A stretch of DNA of 64,000 bases, taken from the NCBI GenBank assembly GCA_017847885.1, contig JAGAUA010000054.1, forward strand, positions 1 through 64,000. The letters are read 5' to 3'. The notes under the pieces are model-generated. The model saw only the letters and a program-made list of their open reading frames with translations, made no database searches and had not been told where the DNA came from. Shown here one piece after another: positions 39,633-48,365 of this stretch (position 1 is the first letter of the stretch; every line of letters starts with the position of its first letter). The DNA comes from Oscillospiraceae bacterium. GTDB lineage: Bacteria > Bacillota > Clostridia > Oscillospirales > Ruminococcaceae. A program made the position numbers and the translations under genes.

Positions 39633-40646
39633 CTAAAGCTTTATTATCTCAAAGCCAGCCGCTCTCAGCAGACGGTTATACACCGCAAGTCCCACTCCAT
39701 TTTGTGAGGGACAGCGTGCATAAACCTGCTTTGCACCAATATCGTCAAACTCTCTCAAAGCCGCAAAAAGCCGTGCCGCCTGCTCCTCGGAGGTATCTCC
39801 GTACGCAATGCACGGAATTTTGCAGTATTCGCGGTCGCTGTCAAAGGGCATTGCATACACGCCTTCGCCGCCGCGGCTGTTAACGTAATCCAGATAAGCC
39901 TCCCTGCCGCCGTCAATTATCGTAACATTGGCTTTCGGTGAGTAATGCTTGTACTTCATTCCCGGGGAGCGCACCTGTTCCCCCTCTGCGGCAGCCTCGG
40001 TGATATGTCTGTCGCAGATGACCTCGCCGAATTCGGAAAGTTCCTCCGCTGAAATAAAGCCCGGGCGCAGCAGACGTATCTTCCCGTTTTCAAAGGAAAT
40101 GACCGTGCTTTCCACACCTACGGGACAGCAGCCGCCGTCAACCACAGCAGGAATACGCCCGTTCATATCGTTCATAACATGAAGCGCAGATGTGGGGCTT
40201 GGGCTTCCCGAAAGGTTTGCCGACGGCGCGGCAAGAGCCTTTCCGCTTGCTTTGATAAGCCGTCTCGCCGCTTCGTGATATGGTATCCTTATGCCGACTG
40301 TATCAAGTCCCGCGCTTGTCACATCGGGAATTCGGTCACGTTTCGGAAGCACCATTGTAAGCGGTCCGGGCCAAAATCTTTCCGCAAGCTTATACGCAAT
40401 TTCGGGTATATTGCACACATATTCCTCCAACTGCGAAACATCGGCAAGATGCACGATAAGCGGATTATCCTGGGGTCTGCCCTTTGCCTCGAATATTTTC
40501 TTTACAGCCCCCGCATTTTCGGCGTCCGCGGCAAGTCCGTACACCGTTTCGGTAGGTATGCCCACTACCTCACCCTCCGCAAGAAGCTTCGCCGCATATC
40601 CTATGTCCTTGTCCGACACGGAAAGCAGCTTTGTTTTATATGCCAT
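39633..40646 (-). CDS. L-threonylcarbamoyladenylate synthase (Sua5 type)
   Basis: A 337-residue enzyme that makes threonylcarbamoyl-AMP, the precursor of t6A37 in tRNAs. The YrdC/Sua5 domain (about 1-205) includes VVGIPTETVYGLAADA, KGRPQDNPLIVHL and APSANLSGSPSPT. A separate C-terminal Sua5 domain (about 225-335) starts after SPGMKYKHYSP. ATG 40646 follows AAAGGTGAT; a longer frame upstream runs inside prfA and is rejected. It lies 13 bp after prfA, as ywlC does in Bacillus. Confidence 0.94.
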   Translation of the reverse strand: MAYKTKLLSVSDKDIGYAAKLLAEGEVVGIPTETVYGLAADAENAGAVKKIFEAKGRPQDNPLIVHLADVSQLEEYVCNIPEIAYKLAERFWPGPLTMVLPKRDRIPDVTSAGLDTVGIRIPYHEAARRLIKASGKALAAPSANLSGSPSPTSALHVMNDMNGRIPAVVDGGCCPVGVESTVISFENGKIRLLRPGFISAEELSEFGEVICDRHITEAAAEGEQVRSPGMKYKHYSPKANVTIIDGGREAYLDYVNSRGGEGVYAMPFDSDREYCKIPCIAYGDTSEEQAARLFAALREFDDIGAKQVYARCPSQNGVGLAVYNRLLRAAGFEIIKL

Positions 40647-40659
40647 TTTGCCATCACCT

Positions 40660-41736
40660 TTATACATCTTCCTGAGCGGAAAGCTTTGCAGCTTGGTCGG
40701 CGGTTGCAAGAGCGTCGATGACCTCGTCAAGATTTCCGTTTAAAATATATTCAAGCCTGTACAGCGTAAGACCTATTCTGTGGTCGGTCACGCGGCTTTC
40801 GGGGAAATTGTATGTCCTAATACGCTCGGAGCGGTTGCCCGTGCCGACCTGGGATTTTCTTTCCGAAGCAATTTTGTCGCTCTGCTCCTGCATAAGTGCC
40901 TCGTAAAGCCTTGAGCGAAGTATCTTCATTGCCTTGTCCTTATTTTTATGCTGACTGCGTTCGTCCTGACACTCAACCACAACTCCCGTCGGCAGGTGGG
41001 TAATTCTCACCGCCGACTCGGTTTTATTGATATGCTGACCGCCTGCGCCCGACGCTCTGAAAACGTCGATTTTAAGGTCTGTGGGGGCAATTTCAAGCTC
41101 CACCTCGTCAGCTTCCACAAGCACCGCAACAGTTACGGTCGAGGTATGAATTCTGCCCTGGGACTCGGTTTCGGGCACACGCTGAACACGGTGCACGCCG
41201 CTTTCATACTTAAATCGGGAATACGCACCCTCGCCCTCAACGCTAAAGCTTATCTCCTTAAAGCCGCCAAGTTCGGTTTCATTTGCGTTAAGCACCTCGA
41301 TTTTCCAGCGCCTTGCTTCGGCATACATGGTGTACATACGGTAAAGGGAGTTGGCAAAAAGCGAAGCCTCATCACCGCCTGCGCCGCCGCGTATCTCAAT
41401 AATGACATTTTTGTCGTCGTTGGGGTCCTTCGGGAGAAGCAGCACCTTCAGTTCGTCGCTGAGCGCTTCAAGCTGCTCGCGGCTCTCGTCAAATTCAAGC
41501 TGGGCAAGCTCCTTCATTTCCTTGTCAAGACCACCCTCGTCCAGCATTTCCTTTGCGTCGTCCATTGTTTTTTTGCATTTGCAGTACTCGCGGTACTTCT
41601 CCACAACGGGCGTAAGGTTTTTATATTCCTTCATCAGCGAGGTATAAAGCTTGTTGTCGCTTATCACCGCCATATCGGTAAGCTTTTCGCTGATCTCGTT
41701 GTATTTTTCTTCGGTAAGCTTTAATTTTTCAAACAT
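40660..41736 (-). CDS. prfA: Peptide chain release factor 1
   Basis: A 358-residue factor that recognises UAA and UAG stop codons and triggers peptide release. The GGQ motif is [18 protein letters not shown], and the family signature continues in [14 protein letters not shown]. The codon-recognition tripeptide region is in the usual place ([23 protein letters not shown] within the PxT-type site). AAGGAG precedes the ATG. It lies between a DUF951 gene and the threonylcarbamoyl-AMP synthase gene. Confidence 0.96.
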   Translation of the reverse strand: MFEKLKLTEEKYNEISEKLTDMAVISDNKLYTSLMKEYKNLTPVVEKYREYCKCKKTMDDAKEMLDEGGLDKEMKELAQLEFDESREQLEALSDELKVLLLPKDPNDDKNVIIEIRGGAGGDEASLFANSLYRMYTMYAEARRWKIEVLNANETELGGFKEISFSVEGEGAYSRFKYESGVHRVQRVPETESQGRIHTSTVTVAVLVEADEVELEIAPTDLKIDVFRASGAGGQHINKTESAVRITHLPTGVVVECQDERSQHKNKDKAMKILRSRLYEALMQEQSDKIASERKSQVGTGNRSERIRTYNFPESRVTDHRIGLTLYRLEYILNGNLDEVIDALATADQAAKLSAQEDV

Positions 41737-41782
41737 TCGCTAAGCTCCTTTTTCATATTTTGAAGATAAAAGGGGCGTATAT

Positions 41783-41977
41783 CTAAGGCTCTTTGGCTTC
41801 GGGACGTTCAACCGATTTGATATTTTTCTCGATTTTGCTTCTCGGCACCATAAATTCCCGTCCGCAGCCCTCGCAGCGAAGCTTGAAATCCATGCCTGAC
41901 CGCAGCACAAGCATACGGCAGCTTCCGCAGGGATGCTTCTTTTTCATTGTAAGCACGTCGTTCAGGCGGATATCCAT
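41783..41977 (-). CDS. DUF951 family zinc-ribbon-like protein
   Basis: A 64-residue basic protein of the DUF951 family. The opening MDIRLNDVLTMKKKHPCGS and two CxxC pairs (CGSC at about 17-20 and CEGC at about 35-38) indicate a small zinc ribbon, probably nucleic-acid binding. AAAGGA precedes the ATG and a good extended -10 promoter lies upstream. It heads the transcript DUF951-prfA-Sua5-type-coaE-SLT-M18. Function of the family is not established. Confidence 0.88.
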   Translation of the reverse strand: MDIRLNDVLTMKKKHPCGSCRMLVLRSGMDFKLRCEGCGREFMVPRSKIEKNIKSVERPEAKEP

Positions 41978-42022
41978 AAAAAGCCATTCCTTTCTAAATC
42001 GTTAAAGCGAAATACATAAATT

Positions 42023-42052
42023 ATTATACCACATTTTGTCCCCAAAAGGCAA
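42023..42052 (-). promoter_or_regulatory. Promoter of the DUF951-prfA operon
   Basis: On the minus strand TTGCCT (42047-42052), an 18-bp spacer and an extended -10 TGGTATAAT (-10 at 42023-42028), 45 bp upstream of the DUF951 start. Confidence 0.75.
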
Positions 42053-42159
42053 TTATTTTCTGCAATATTTTCAGAAATTCTATACAAACTAAATAAAAGA
42101 AAAGAAATTACACGCAAAAAAAAGCGTTTTGCACAAAAAAATGAAAGGATACTAAAAAT

Positions 42160-42513
42160 ATGAAAATCACAGCACATTTTGACTCTCCCGACAGCGCCGA
42201 TTTTGCCGCAGGAGCAGTTGCACGGGCGCTTTCGACTCTTACCTCCGTAAAAACAGAAAGCCGCGGCATTTCGTCCCCCGGTAATAATATGAACGCTTTT
42301 GCCTCATTTAATACCCTAAGCATCACGCCCCCCTATTCAATTCCCATATATATTCCGTCGGTGTATACAAGCCGTATTCCCGAGGGTGACAAGCGCAAGC
42401 TTGACTATTCGGTGCAAGACAACATTCTCGAGATCGTATGCAGCCGTGATGAAGCTGCCGCCGCTTCAAATATTATTATATCCCACGGCGGACGGAACAT
42501 CTCAAAATTATAG
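42160..42513 (+). CDS. Unknown 117-residue protein
   Basis: A small soluble protein I do not recognise. AAAGGA lies 9 bases before the ATG and codon use resembles its neighbours, so I take it as real. The N-terminal half has a helical ferredoxin-like look (HFDSPDSADFAAGAVARALS); a Pro/Tyr/Ile segment (PPYSIPIYIPSVY) follows; no Cys-rich or catalytic motif is visible apart from one Cys near the C-terminus. It lies 70 bp upstream of the S1-domain gene and may share its transcript, but the leader hairpin of the S1 gene lies between. Confidence 0.65.
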   Translation: MKITAHFDSPDSADFAAGAVARALSTLTSVKTESRGISSPGNNMNAFASFNTLSITPPYSIPIYIPSVYTSRIPEGDKRKLDYSVQDNILEIVCSRDEAAAASNIIISHGGRNISKL

Positions 42514-42522
42514 AATATAACC

Positions 42523-42580
42523 GTATCCTCCCGCATAAAATTGAAAAGCAGACCAACATATACCAAAACTCGGGAGGTAC
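42523..42580 (+). promoter_or_regulatory. Anti-Shine-Dalgarno hairpin in the leader of the S1-domain gene
   Basis: GTATCCTCCCG (42523-42533) can pair with CGGGAGGTAC (42571-42580): seven contiguous G+C-rich pairs plus three more after a one-base bulge, with a 37-base loop. The 3' arm is the Shine-Dalgarno of the S1-domain gene, whose ATG is at 42584. Confidence 0.65.
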
Positions 42581-42583
42581 AAA

Positions 42584-43510
42584 ATGAAAAATTACTGTCC
42601 GGAGGGCGCGATTATAATGACGCCCGAAAACCAAAGCTGTATCAAATCAATATTTGCCTTGCAGGAAGCAATGGCTCAGGGAAAGATCCTCGAAGCACGG
42701 GCTTTGATTTGCGACAACGGTCACAATCTTCACGTTGACCTGCCCTGCGCCAAGGGAATTATCCCCCGTGAAGAGGGTGCTCTCGGAATTGCAGAGGGCA
42801 CAACAAAGGATATCGCGCTGATAACCAAGGTCAACAAGCCCGTGTGCTTTCATGTAAAGCAAATCCTGAAAGACGAAAACGGTGCATACACCGCTGTCCT
42901 GTCGCGCAGAAGCGTTCAGCAGGAATGTATGGATAGCTTTATTTCCGCACTTTCGCCGGGTGATGTTATCCCGGCAAAGGTCACTCACCTTGAACAGTTC
43001 GGCGCATTTGTGGACATCGGCTGCGGTATCCCGTCCCTCATTCCTATTGACGCGATATCAATTTCAAGAATATCCCACCCCTCCGACCGTTTTCAGCCGG
43101 GGCAGGATATTTTCGTGGTGATAAAAGATATAAGCGGCGGAAGAGTGTGGCTGTCCCACAAAGAGCTGCTGGGTACGTGGGAGGAAAACGCCGCGAAATT
43201 CAACTACGGTGAAACTGTTTCGGGAATAATCCGAAGCGTTGAGGATTACGGCATATTTGTGGAGCTTGCGCCTAATCTTGCGGGACTTGCCGAGCCTAAA
43301 GAGGGAGTTTCCGTGGGACAGCACGCAAGCGTGTACATAAAGGCGCTTATCCCCGAAAAAATGAAGGTCAAGCTGATAATCGTCGATGTTTTCAACGGCA
43401 CCCATATGCACAATCCGCCCGAATATTTCATTACCGACGGGCATATTTCAAGCTGGAGGTATTCCTCGGAGCTATCCCGAAAAATTATTGAAAGCCGTTT
43501 TGATGTTTAG
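42584..43510 (+). CDS. S1 RNA-binding domain protein (tandem S1)
   Basis: A 308-residue RNA-binding protein. An N-terminal S1-like region (about 30-105) is followed by two clear S1 domains: about 127-195 (GDVIPAKVTHLEQFGAFVDI) and about 208-270 (GETVSGIIRSVEDYGIFVEL). It resembles the short ribosomal-protein-S1-like proteins of Clostridia but is shorter than true S1 and is not IspH-fused. The start has GGGAGG. The ribosome-binding site can be sealed by an upstream complementary sequence, which suggests translational autocontrol. A terminator follows directly. Confidence 0.85.
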   Translation: MKNYCPEGAIIMTPENQSCIKSIFALQEAMAQGKILEARALICDNGHNLHVDLPCAKGIIPREEGALGIAEGTTKDIALITKVNKPVCFHVKQILKDENGAYTAVLSRRSVQQECMDSFISALSPGDVIPAKVTHLEQFGAFVDIGCGIPSLIPIDAISISRISHPSDRFQPGQDIFVVIKDISGGRVWLSHKELLGTWEENAAKFNYGETVSGIIRSVEDYGIFVELAPNLAGLAEPKEGVSVGQHASVYIKALIPEKMKVKLIIVDVFNGTHMHNPPEYFITDGHISSWRYSSELSRKIIESRFDV

Positions 43511-43528
43511 CAAGAATAGCTTTTCGTT

Positions 43529-43560
43529 GCCGCTGTGAACATTTTTCACAGCGGCTTTTT
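43529..43560 (+). terminator. Intrinsic terminator of the S1-domain gene
   Basis: GCCGCTGTGAA and TTCACAGCGGC form a perfect 11-bp stem followed by five T. Confidence 0.92.
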
Positions 43561-43738
43561 AAGGAACCGCTGATTAAATCCCGCCTTGCGGCTTGGCACG
43601 CATCTTGCTTGCATATTTTCCGTCATATTGCACCAAAATTTCTTGACAGGCGCTAGCCTGCCTGCGAAATTTTTGCACAATCTGACGAAAAATCTGACCG
43701 CGCAATCTACGCACCAGATTTAATCATCGATTCCTTAA
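43559..43738. mobile_element. 180-bp palindromic MITE-like element
   Basis: The ends are 22-bp terminal inverted repeats matching at 20 positions: TTAAGGAACCGCTGATTAAA on the left and its near-inverse ending in GATTCCTTAA on the right. A second inner inverted pair (ATTTTCCGTCATATTGCAC and CACAATCTGACGAAAAAT) flanks a centre near GGCGCTAGCC. It has no open frame. It begins in the T run of the S1-gene terminator. The structure fits a non-autonomous miniature element or a large palindromic repeat; family unknown. Confidence 0.7.
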
Positions 43739-43794
43739 TTATTCTATATTTTTTTATAAAAAGATTAAAATTTTAAGAATGTCACGGTAAGCTA

Positions 43795-43823
43795 TTGCAT
43801 ATTAGACCAAAAAAGTATATAAT
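43795..43823 (+). promoter_or_regulatory. Sigma-A promoter of the cysteine desulfurase-iscU operon
   Basis: TTGCAT (43795-43800), a 17-bp spacer and a perfect TATAAT (43818-43823). The region between the MITE-like element and this promoter (43739-43794) is AT-rich with no other feature seen. Confidence 0.8.
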
Positions 43824-43862
43824 ATAAATGTTGTATAAATTGATCTTGAGAGAAGGTTTTTT

Positions 43863-45086
43863 ATGGAAAAAAGATTTATATATGCAGATAACGCCGCAAC
43901 CACCGCGGTTTCAAAGCGTGTGCTTGACGCGATGCTGCCCTGCATGACAGAGCATTTTGGCAACCCGTCAAGCATTTACAAGCTCGGCAGAGACGCGGAG
44001 CGCGCTATTACTGACGCTCGAGAAAAGGTTGCAAAGGCTATCGGGTGCAGCGCAAGCGAGATTTACTTCACAAGCGGCGGCTCGGAGGCTGACAACTGGG
44101 CTATTCGCTCTGCGGCTATCCGTCTTGGTAAAAAGGGCAAAAAGCACATCATTACCACAAATTTTGAGCATCATGCCGTACTCCACACCTGCGAGTTCCT
44201 TGAAAAACAGGGCTTTGAGGTTACTTATCTGCCTGTTGACGAAAACGGGCTTATCACCGCTGAACAGGTCAGGGACGCAATTCGCGAGGATACCGCTATC
44301 GTTTCGATAATGTACGCAAACAACGAGATCGGTACGATCATGCCCATAAAGGAGATCGGCGAGGTATGCCGCGAGAAAAAAGTGCTTTTCCACACCGACG
44401 CGGTACAGGCTGTTGGCAATGTACCGATAAACGTTGCGGAGCAAAACATTGATATGCTTTCCTGCTCGGGTCACAAGATCCATGCCCAGAAGGGTACGGG
44501 CTTTCTTTACATTCGCAAGGGTATTCCCATCGTTAATCTGATTTTCGGCGGCGGTCAGGAAAGAGGCAGACGCGCAGGCACGGAAAATGTCCCTGCAATT
44601 GTGGGTCTCGGTGAGGCTATCACCGCTGCCTGCGAGAATATTCCTGCAAAGATCGCAAAGGTTTCCGCAATGAGGGACAGGCTTATCGACGGTATTACAA
44701 AAATTCCGTGCAGCCGTCTTAACGGCGACAGAAAGCAGCGTCTTTGCGGCAACGTGAACATTTCGTTCCTTGGAGTTGAGGGCGAGTCACTTCTGCTTCT
44801 CCTTGATGCAAACGGAATATGCGCTTCAAGCGGTTCGGCTTGTACGTCAGGCTCTCTTGACCCGTCCCATGTTCTTCTTGCGCTGGGGCTTCCCCACGAG
44901 GTTGCTCACGGCTCAATGAGACTTTCCATTTCCGAGGATACCACGGACGAGGACGTGGACTACATTCTTGAGGTCGTTCCGAAGGTAGTGGAAAGAATAC
45001 GCGCAATGTCCCCTCTTTGGGAGGATATCCAGAACGGCAAGGAAAACGTACAGAAGCCGTTGAAATTTGTTTCGCCCCTTAACTGA
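43863..45086 (+). CDS. Cysteine desulfurase (NifS/IscS type)
   Basis: A 407-residue PLP enzyme that takes sulfur from cysteine for Fe-S cluster assembly and tRNA thiolation. It opens with [14 protein letters not shown], binds PLP through Lys in [17 protein letters not shown] (about residue 204), has [10 protein letters not shown], and carries the catalytic Cys in [15 protein letters not shown], the NifS/IscS-type loop. AGAGAAGG precedes the ATG. The IscU scaffold gene starts 35 bp after its stop. Together they would supply clusters to MiaB and other Fe-S proteins here. Confidence 0.95.
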   Translation: MEKRFIYADNAATTAVSKRVLDAMLPCMTEHFGNPSSIYKLGRDAERAITDAREKVAKAIGCSASEIYFTSGGSEADNWAIRSAAIRLGKKGKKHIITTNFEHHAVLHTCEFLEKQGFEVTYLPVDENGLITAEQVRDAIREDTAIVSIMYANNEIGTIMPIKEIGEVCREKKVLFHTDAVQAVGNVPINVAEQNIDMLSCSGHKIHAQKGTGFLYIRKGIPIVNLIFGGGQERGRRAGTENVPAIVGLGEAITAACENIPAKIAKVSAMRDRLIDGITKIPCSRLNGDRKQRLCGNVNISFLGVEGESLLLLLDANGICASSGSACTSGSLDPSHVLLALGLPHEVAHGSMRLSISEDTTDEDVDYILEVVPKVVERIRAMSPLWEDIQNGKENVQKPLKFVSPLN

Positions 45087-45121
45087 TTTTGGGGCATAAG
45101 CTTAGAAAGGCAGGTATTTTT

Positions 45122-45544
45122 ATGTTATACAGCGAAAAGGTTATGGATCATTTTGCAAATCCCAGAAATGTTGGTGAGATTGAGGACGCTGACGGTATCG
45201 GCGAGGTCGGCAACGCAAAGTGCGGCGATATTATGAAAATGTATATCAAGGTCGAGGGCGGAATTATTACCGATGTAAAGTTTAAGACCTTCGGCTGCGG
45301 CGCGGCTGTTGCAACGTCTTCTATCGCTACCGAAATGCTCAAGGGCAAGAGCATTGAAGATGCGCTCAAGCTTACAAACAAGGCTGTTGTTGAGGCGCTT
45401 GAGGGACTTCCCCCGCAGAAGCTTCACTGCTCCGTGCTTGCTGAACAGGCTGTAAAGTCGGCGCTTTCCGATTATTACAGACGTCAGGGAATCGACCCTG
45501 TTCCAATTGTTGGCGAGATAGGCGAATGTGAGGCTTGCCACTAA
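45122..45544 (+). CDS. Fe-S cluster scaffold protein IscU/NifU N-terminal type
   Basis: A 140-residue scaffold on which Fe-S clusters are built. It starts MLYSEKVMDHFANPRNVGEI, the usual IscU opening. The three cluster-ligand Cys are in GNAKCGDIMKMY, FGCGAAVATSS and LHCSVLAEQA. The C-terminus adds GECEACH, as in several clostridial NifU-type scaffolds. ATG 45122 follows AAAGGCAGG; an upstream extension to 45089 is rejected. No IscR, HscA or ferredoxin gene accompanies the pair, the minimal clostridial ISC layout. Confidence 0.94.
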   Translation: MLYSEKVMDHFANPRNVGEIEDADGIGEVGNAKCGDIMKMYIKVEGGIITDVKFKTFGCGAAVATSSIATEMLKGKSIEDALKLTNKAVVEALEGLPPQKLHCSVLAEQAVKSALSDYYRRQGIDPVPIVGEIGECEACH

Positions 45545-45561
45545 TTTGCTCCAATCAAAAC

Positions 45562-45616
45562 AAACGGCAGACAATTTTGCACCGTAAAATCGGTGTGAGC
45601 TTGTCTGCCGTTTTTT
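45562..45616. terminator. Bidirectional terminator between iscU and rarA
   Basis: A 13-bp perfect stem (AAACGGCAGACAA with TTGTCTGCCGTTT) encloses a second small stem CACCG/CGGTG and is followed by six T on the plus strand. The minus-strand exit is also T-rich. It lies between convergent genes. Confidence 0.9.
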
Positions 45617-46901
45617 ATTTTTTGGACTGCTTCTCACATTCTTCAAGTATATGACGTCTGTAAGCATACGCCGCTTGTTCGGTCTTATTCTCACCGAAAT
45701 GATAGTACACCCTATCCTTTATCGGGTCGGGAAGGTACTGCTGTTTAACATAATGATTGGGGTAATCGTGGGGATACAGATAATGCTGCCCTTTAACTGC
45801 CGCACCCTCGCCGTCGAAATGCTTATTCTGCAAATGGCGCGGAAAGTCGCCGCACTCACGGTTACGGACATCATCAAGGGCGGCATTTATTGCGTTATAC
45901 GCCGAATTGGATTTCGGCGCGGTCGCAAGAAGTATTACCGCGTTTGCAAGGGGTATTCTCGCTTCGGGCAGACCAAGCTGCATTGCGCTGTCAACGCAGG
46001 CTTTGACTATAGGTATCGCCTGCGGATAGGCAAGACCCACGTCCTCCGCGGCAATTACAAGAAGGCGGCGCGAAAGTGAGATTATGTCCCCTGCTTCGAT
46101 AAGTCTTGCGGCATAGTGTATTGCGGCATTTTCGTCCGAGCCCCGTATCGACTTCTGCAATGCCGAGAGGATATCATAATGTGAATCCCCGTCGCGGTCG
46201 TAGCGCATATTGCTGCGCTGGGTAAGCACCTCGGCGGTTTCTGCTTTTATTACTATCTCGCCCTCTGCGCTTGCGGCGGAAAGAACGCACAGCTCCGCGG
46301 TGTTGATGGATTTTCGCACATCTCCGCCGCAGCCTCTTGCAATATGCTCCACAACGCCTTTTTCGACTTTTACCTTCACACCCAGTTCATCGGCAACGAT
46401 ACGAAACGCGCGGCTGATTGCAGGAGCAAGCTCCTCGGCGGTAACAGGCTTAAACTCGAATACCGTTGAGCGGCTGATAATTGCGTTGTACACGTAAAAA
46501 TACGGATTTTCGGTGGTTGAAGCAATAAGGGTTATCTGCCCGTTTTCTATATATTCAAGCAAAGACTGCTGCTGCTTTTTGTTAAGATACTGTATCTCGT
46601 CCAAATAGAGCAGAACTCCGTTCATTCCGTCAATAGTGTTCGTATCGGCGATAACGTCCTTTATATCGGAAATTGAAGCGGAGGTGCCGTTCAGTTTGTG
46701 CAGCTTCATATGTGCATTTTCGGCAATAATGCGTGCAACGGTGGTTTTTCCCACGCCCGAACTGCCGTAGAAGATCATATTGGGTATCTTTCCGCTTTCG
46801 ATTATACGGCGCAGAGGTTTTCCCTCGCCCAGCAGGTGGGACTGTCCCACAACGTCGTCCAGCGTTTTGGGGCGTATTCTGTCCGCAAGAGGTGCGGTCA
46901 T
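45615..46901 (-). CDS. rarA: RarA/MgsA-type AAA+ ATPase (replication-associated recombination protein A)
   Basis: A 428-residue clamp-loader-like ATPase that works at stalled replication forks. The opening APLADRIRPKTLDDVVGQSHL is diagnostic. Walker A is GSSGVGKTTVA, Walker B LYLDEIQYL, with sensor IASTTENPYF and the C-terminal RarA domain ending in HYPLYPHDYPNH-like sequence. ATG 46901 follows AAGGAATGA; an upstream extension is rejected. It is downstream of glyA beyond a terminator hairpin. Confidence 0.94.
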   Translation of the reverse strand: MTAPLADRIRPKTLDDVVGQSHLLGEGKPLRRIIESGKIPNMIFYGSSGVGKTTVARIIAENAHMKLHKLNGTSASISDIKDVIADTNTIDGMNGVLLYLDEIQYLNKKQQQSLLEYIENGQITLIASTTENPYFYVYNAIISRSTVFEFKPVTAEELAPAISRAFRIVADELGVKVKVEKGVVEHIARGCGGDVRKSINTAELCVLSAASAEGEIVIKAETAEVLTQRSNMRYDRDGDSHYDILSALQKSIRGSDENAAIHYAARLIEAGDIISLSRRLLVIAAEDVGLAYPQAIPIVKACVDSAMQLGLPEARIPLANAVILLATAPKSNSAYNAINAALDDVRNRECGDFPRHLQNKHFDGEGAAVKGQHYLYPHDYPNHYVKQQYLPDPIKDRVYYHFGENKTEQAAYAYRRHILEECEKQSKK

Positions 46902-46921
46902 AAAATCATTCCTTCCGCAGA

Positions 46922-46960
46922 AAAGCGGTGTGATAAGCATTTTCGCTGCCACACCGCTTT
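46922..46960 (-). terminator. Terminator hairpin after glyA
   Basis: AAAGCGGTGTG and CACACCGCTTT form a perfect 11-bp stem, followed on the minus strand by a short T run. It ends only about 21 bases before the rarA start and immediately precedes its ribosome-binding site, so rarA transcription may depend on read-through. Confidence 0.75.
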
Positions 46961-46978
46961 AACATATCAAGTCAAATA

Positions 46979-48235
46979 TTACTCGTAAAGAGGATACTTA
47001 GCGCAGATAGCGTTTACGCCTGCACGAATCTCGTCTGCCTTGTTCTCAAAATCGGTTGCGCAAAGGTAGATATACTCCGCTATCTTGTCCATTTCTTCAA
47101 CGCCGAGACCTCTTGTTGTAACGGCAGGTGTACCGATTCTTACGCCGCTTGTTACGAAAGGCTTTTCGGGGTCGTTGTGGATAGCGTTCTTGTTAACGGT
47201 GATGTAAACCTCGTCAAGACGGTGTTCAAGCTCCTTGCCTGTGATGTTGAAGGGACGAAGGTCAACGAGCATAAGGTGGTTGTCCGTACCGCCGGAAACA
47301 AGGTTAAAGCCTCTCTTGAGGAGACCTGCCGCAAGAGCCTGTGCGTTCTCAACGACCTTTCTGCCGTATTCCTTGAACTCGGGCTTGAGAGCCTCGCCGA
47401 AGCATACAGCCTTAGCAGCGATGGTATGCATGAGAGGTCCGCCCTGTGTACCGGGGAAAATTGCGGAATTTATCTTCTTTGCAAGAGCCTCGTCATTTGT
47501 GAGGATAAGACCGCCTCTGGGTCCACGGAGAGTCTTGTGGGTCGTTGTTGTTACAATGTCAGCATAAGGAACGGGAGACTGGTGCATACCTGCCGCAACA
47601 AGACCTGCGATGTGCGCCATATCTACCATAAGAAGCGCGCCCACGGACTTTGCGATTTTGGAAAGTCTTTCAAAGTCAATTGCTCTGGGGTATGCGCTTG
47701 CGCCTGCTACGATAAGCTTGGGCTTGTGTTCCTCGGCAAGCTTCTGAACTGTGTCGTAGTTAATCATTTCGGTTTCGTCGTCAAGACCGTATGAAACGAA
47801 GTTAAAGTATTTACCGGAAATGTTAACGGGTGAGCCGTGTGTAAGGTGTCCGCCGTCGGCAAGGCTCATACCGAGAACCGTGTCGCCGGGGTTAAGTACC
47901 GCAACATAAACGGCTGTGTTAGCCTGTGCGCCCGAGTGGGGCTGAACGTTTGCAAAGTTTGCGCCGAAAAGCTTCTTTGCGCGCTCGATTGCGATATTTT
48001 CAACAATATCAACGCACTCGCAGCCGCCGTAATAACGCTTTCCGGGATAGCCCTCGGCATATTTATTTGTAAGCACCGAGCCCATTGCAGCCATTACTGC
48101 GGGGGAAACGAGGTTTTCGCTTGCGATAAGCTCAAGGTTTCTGCGCTGTCTTGCAAGCTCCTTTTTCATACCCTCGCCCACTTCGGGGTCAAGGGCTGCG
48201 ACCAATCCTATTGTATCCATAATATCGTTGTACAT
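46979..48235 (-). CDS. glyA: Serine hydroxymethyltransferase
   Basis: A 418-residue PLP enzyme interconverting serine and glycine with transfer of the one-carbon unit to tetrahydrofolate. Motifs in order: [50 protein letters not shown] and the PLP lysine in [15 protein letters not shown] (about 230). GGAG precedes the ATG. It has its own promoter and a terminator on each side, so it is probably monocistronic with limited read-through into rarA. Confidence 0.97.
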   Translation of the reverse strand: MYNDIMDTIGLVAALDPEVGEGMKKELARQRRNLELIASENLVSPAVMAAMGSVLTNKYAEGYPGKRYYGGCECVDIVENIAIERAKKLFGANFANVQPHSGAQANTAVYVAVLNPGDTVLGMSLADGGHLTHGSPVNISGKYFNFVSYGLDDETEMINYDTVQKLAEEHKPKLIVAGASAYPRAIDFERLSKIAKSVGALLMVDMAHIAGLVAAGMHQSPVPYADIVTTTTHKTLRGPRGGLILTNDEALAKKINSAIFPGTQGGPLMHTIAAKAVCFGEALKPEFKEYGRKVVENAQALAAGLLKRGFNLVSGGTDNHLMLVDLRPFNITGKELEHRLDEVYITVNKNAIHNDPEKPFVTSGVRIGTPAVTTRGLGVEEMDKIAEYIYLCATDFENKADEIRAGVNAICAKYPLYE

Positions 48236-48270
48236 GGCGATTACTCCTTTATAAAAAATATATTGATTTA

Positions 48271-48299
48271 ATTATACAACATTATGTCCCGAATTTCAA
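48271..48299 (-). promoter_or_regulatory. Sigma-A promoter of glyA
   Basis: On the minus strand TTGAAA (48294-48299), a 17-bp spacer and a perfect TATAAT (48271-48276), 35 bp upstream of the start. Confidence 0.82.
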
Positions 48300-48310
48300 C
48301 TGTTTTACAC

Positions 48311-48348
48311 AAAAAACCGTCCGAAATTTGGGATATTCGGACGGTTTG
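48311..48348 (-). terminator. Intrinsic terminator of glnN
   Basis: AAACCGTCCGAA and TTCGGACGGTTT form a perfect 12-bp stem followed on the minus strand by six T. Confidence 0.9.
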
Positions 48349-48365
48349 ACGCTTATGCACCAAAT

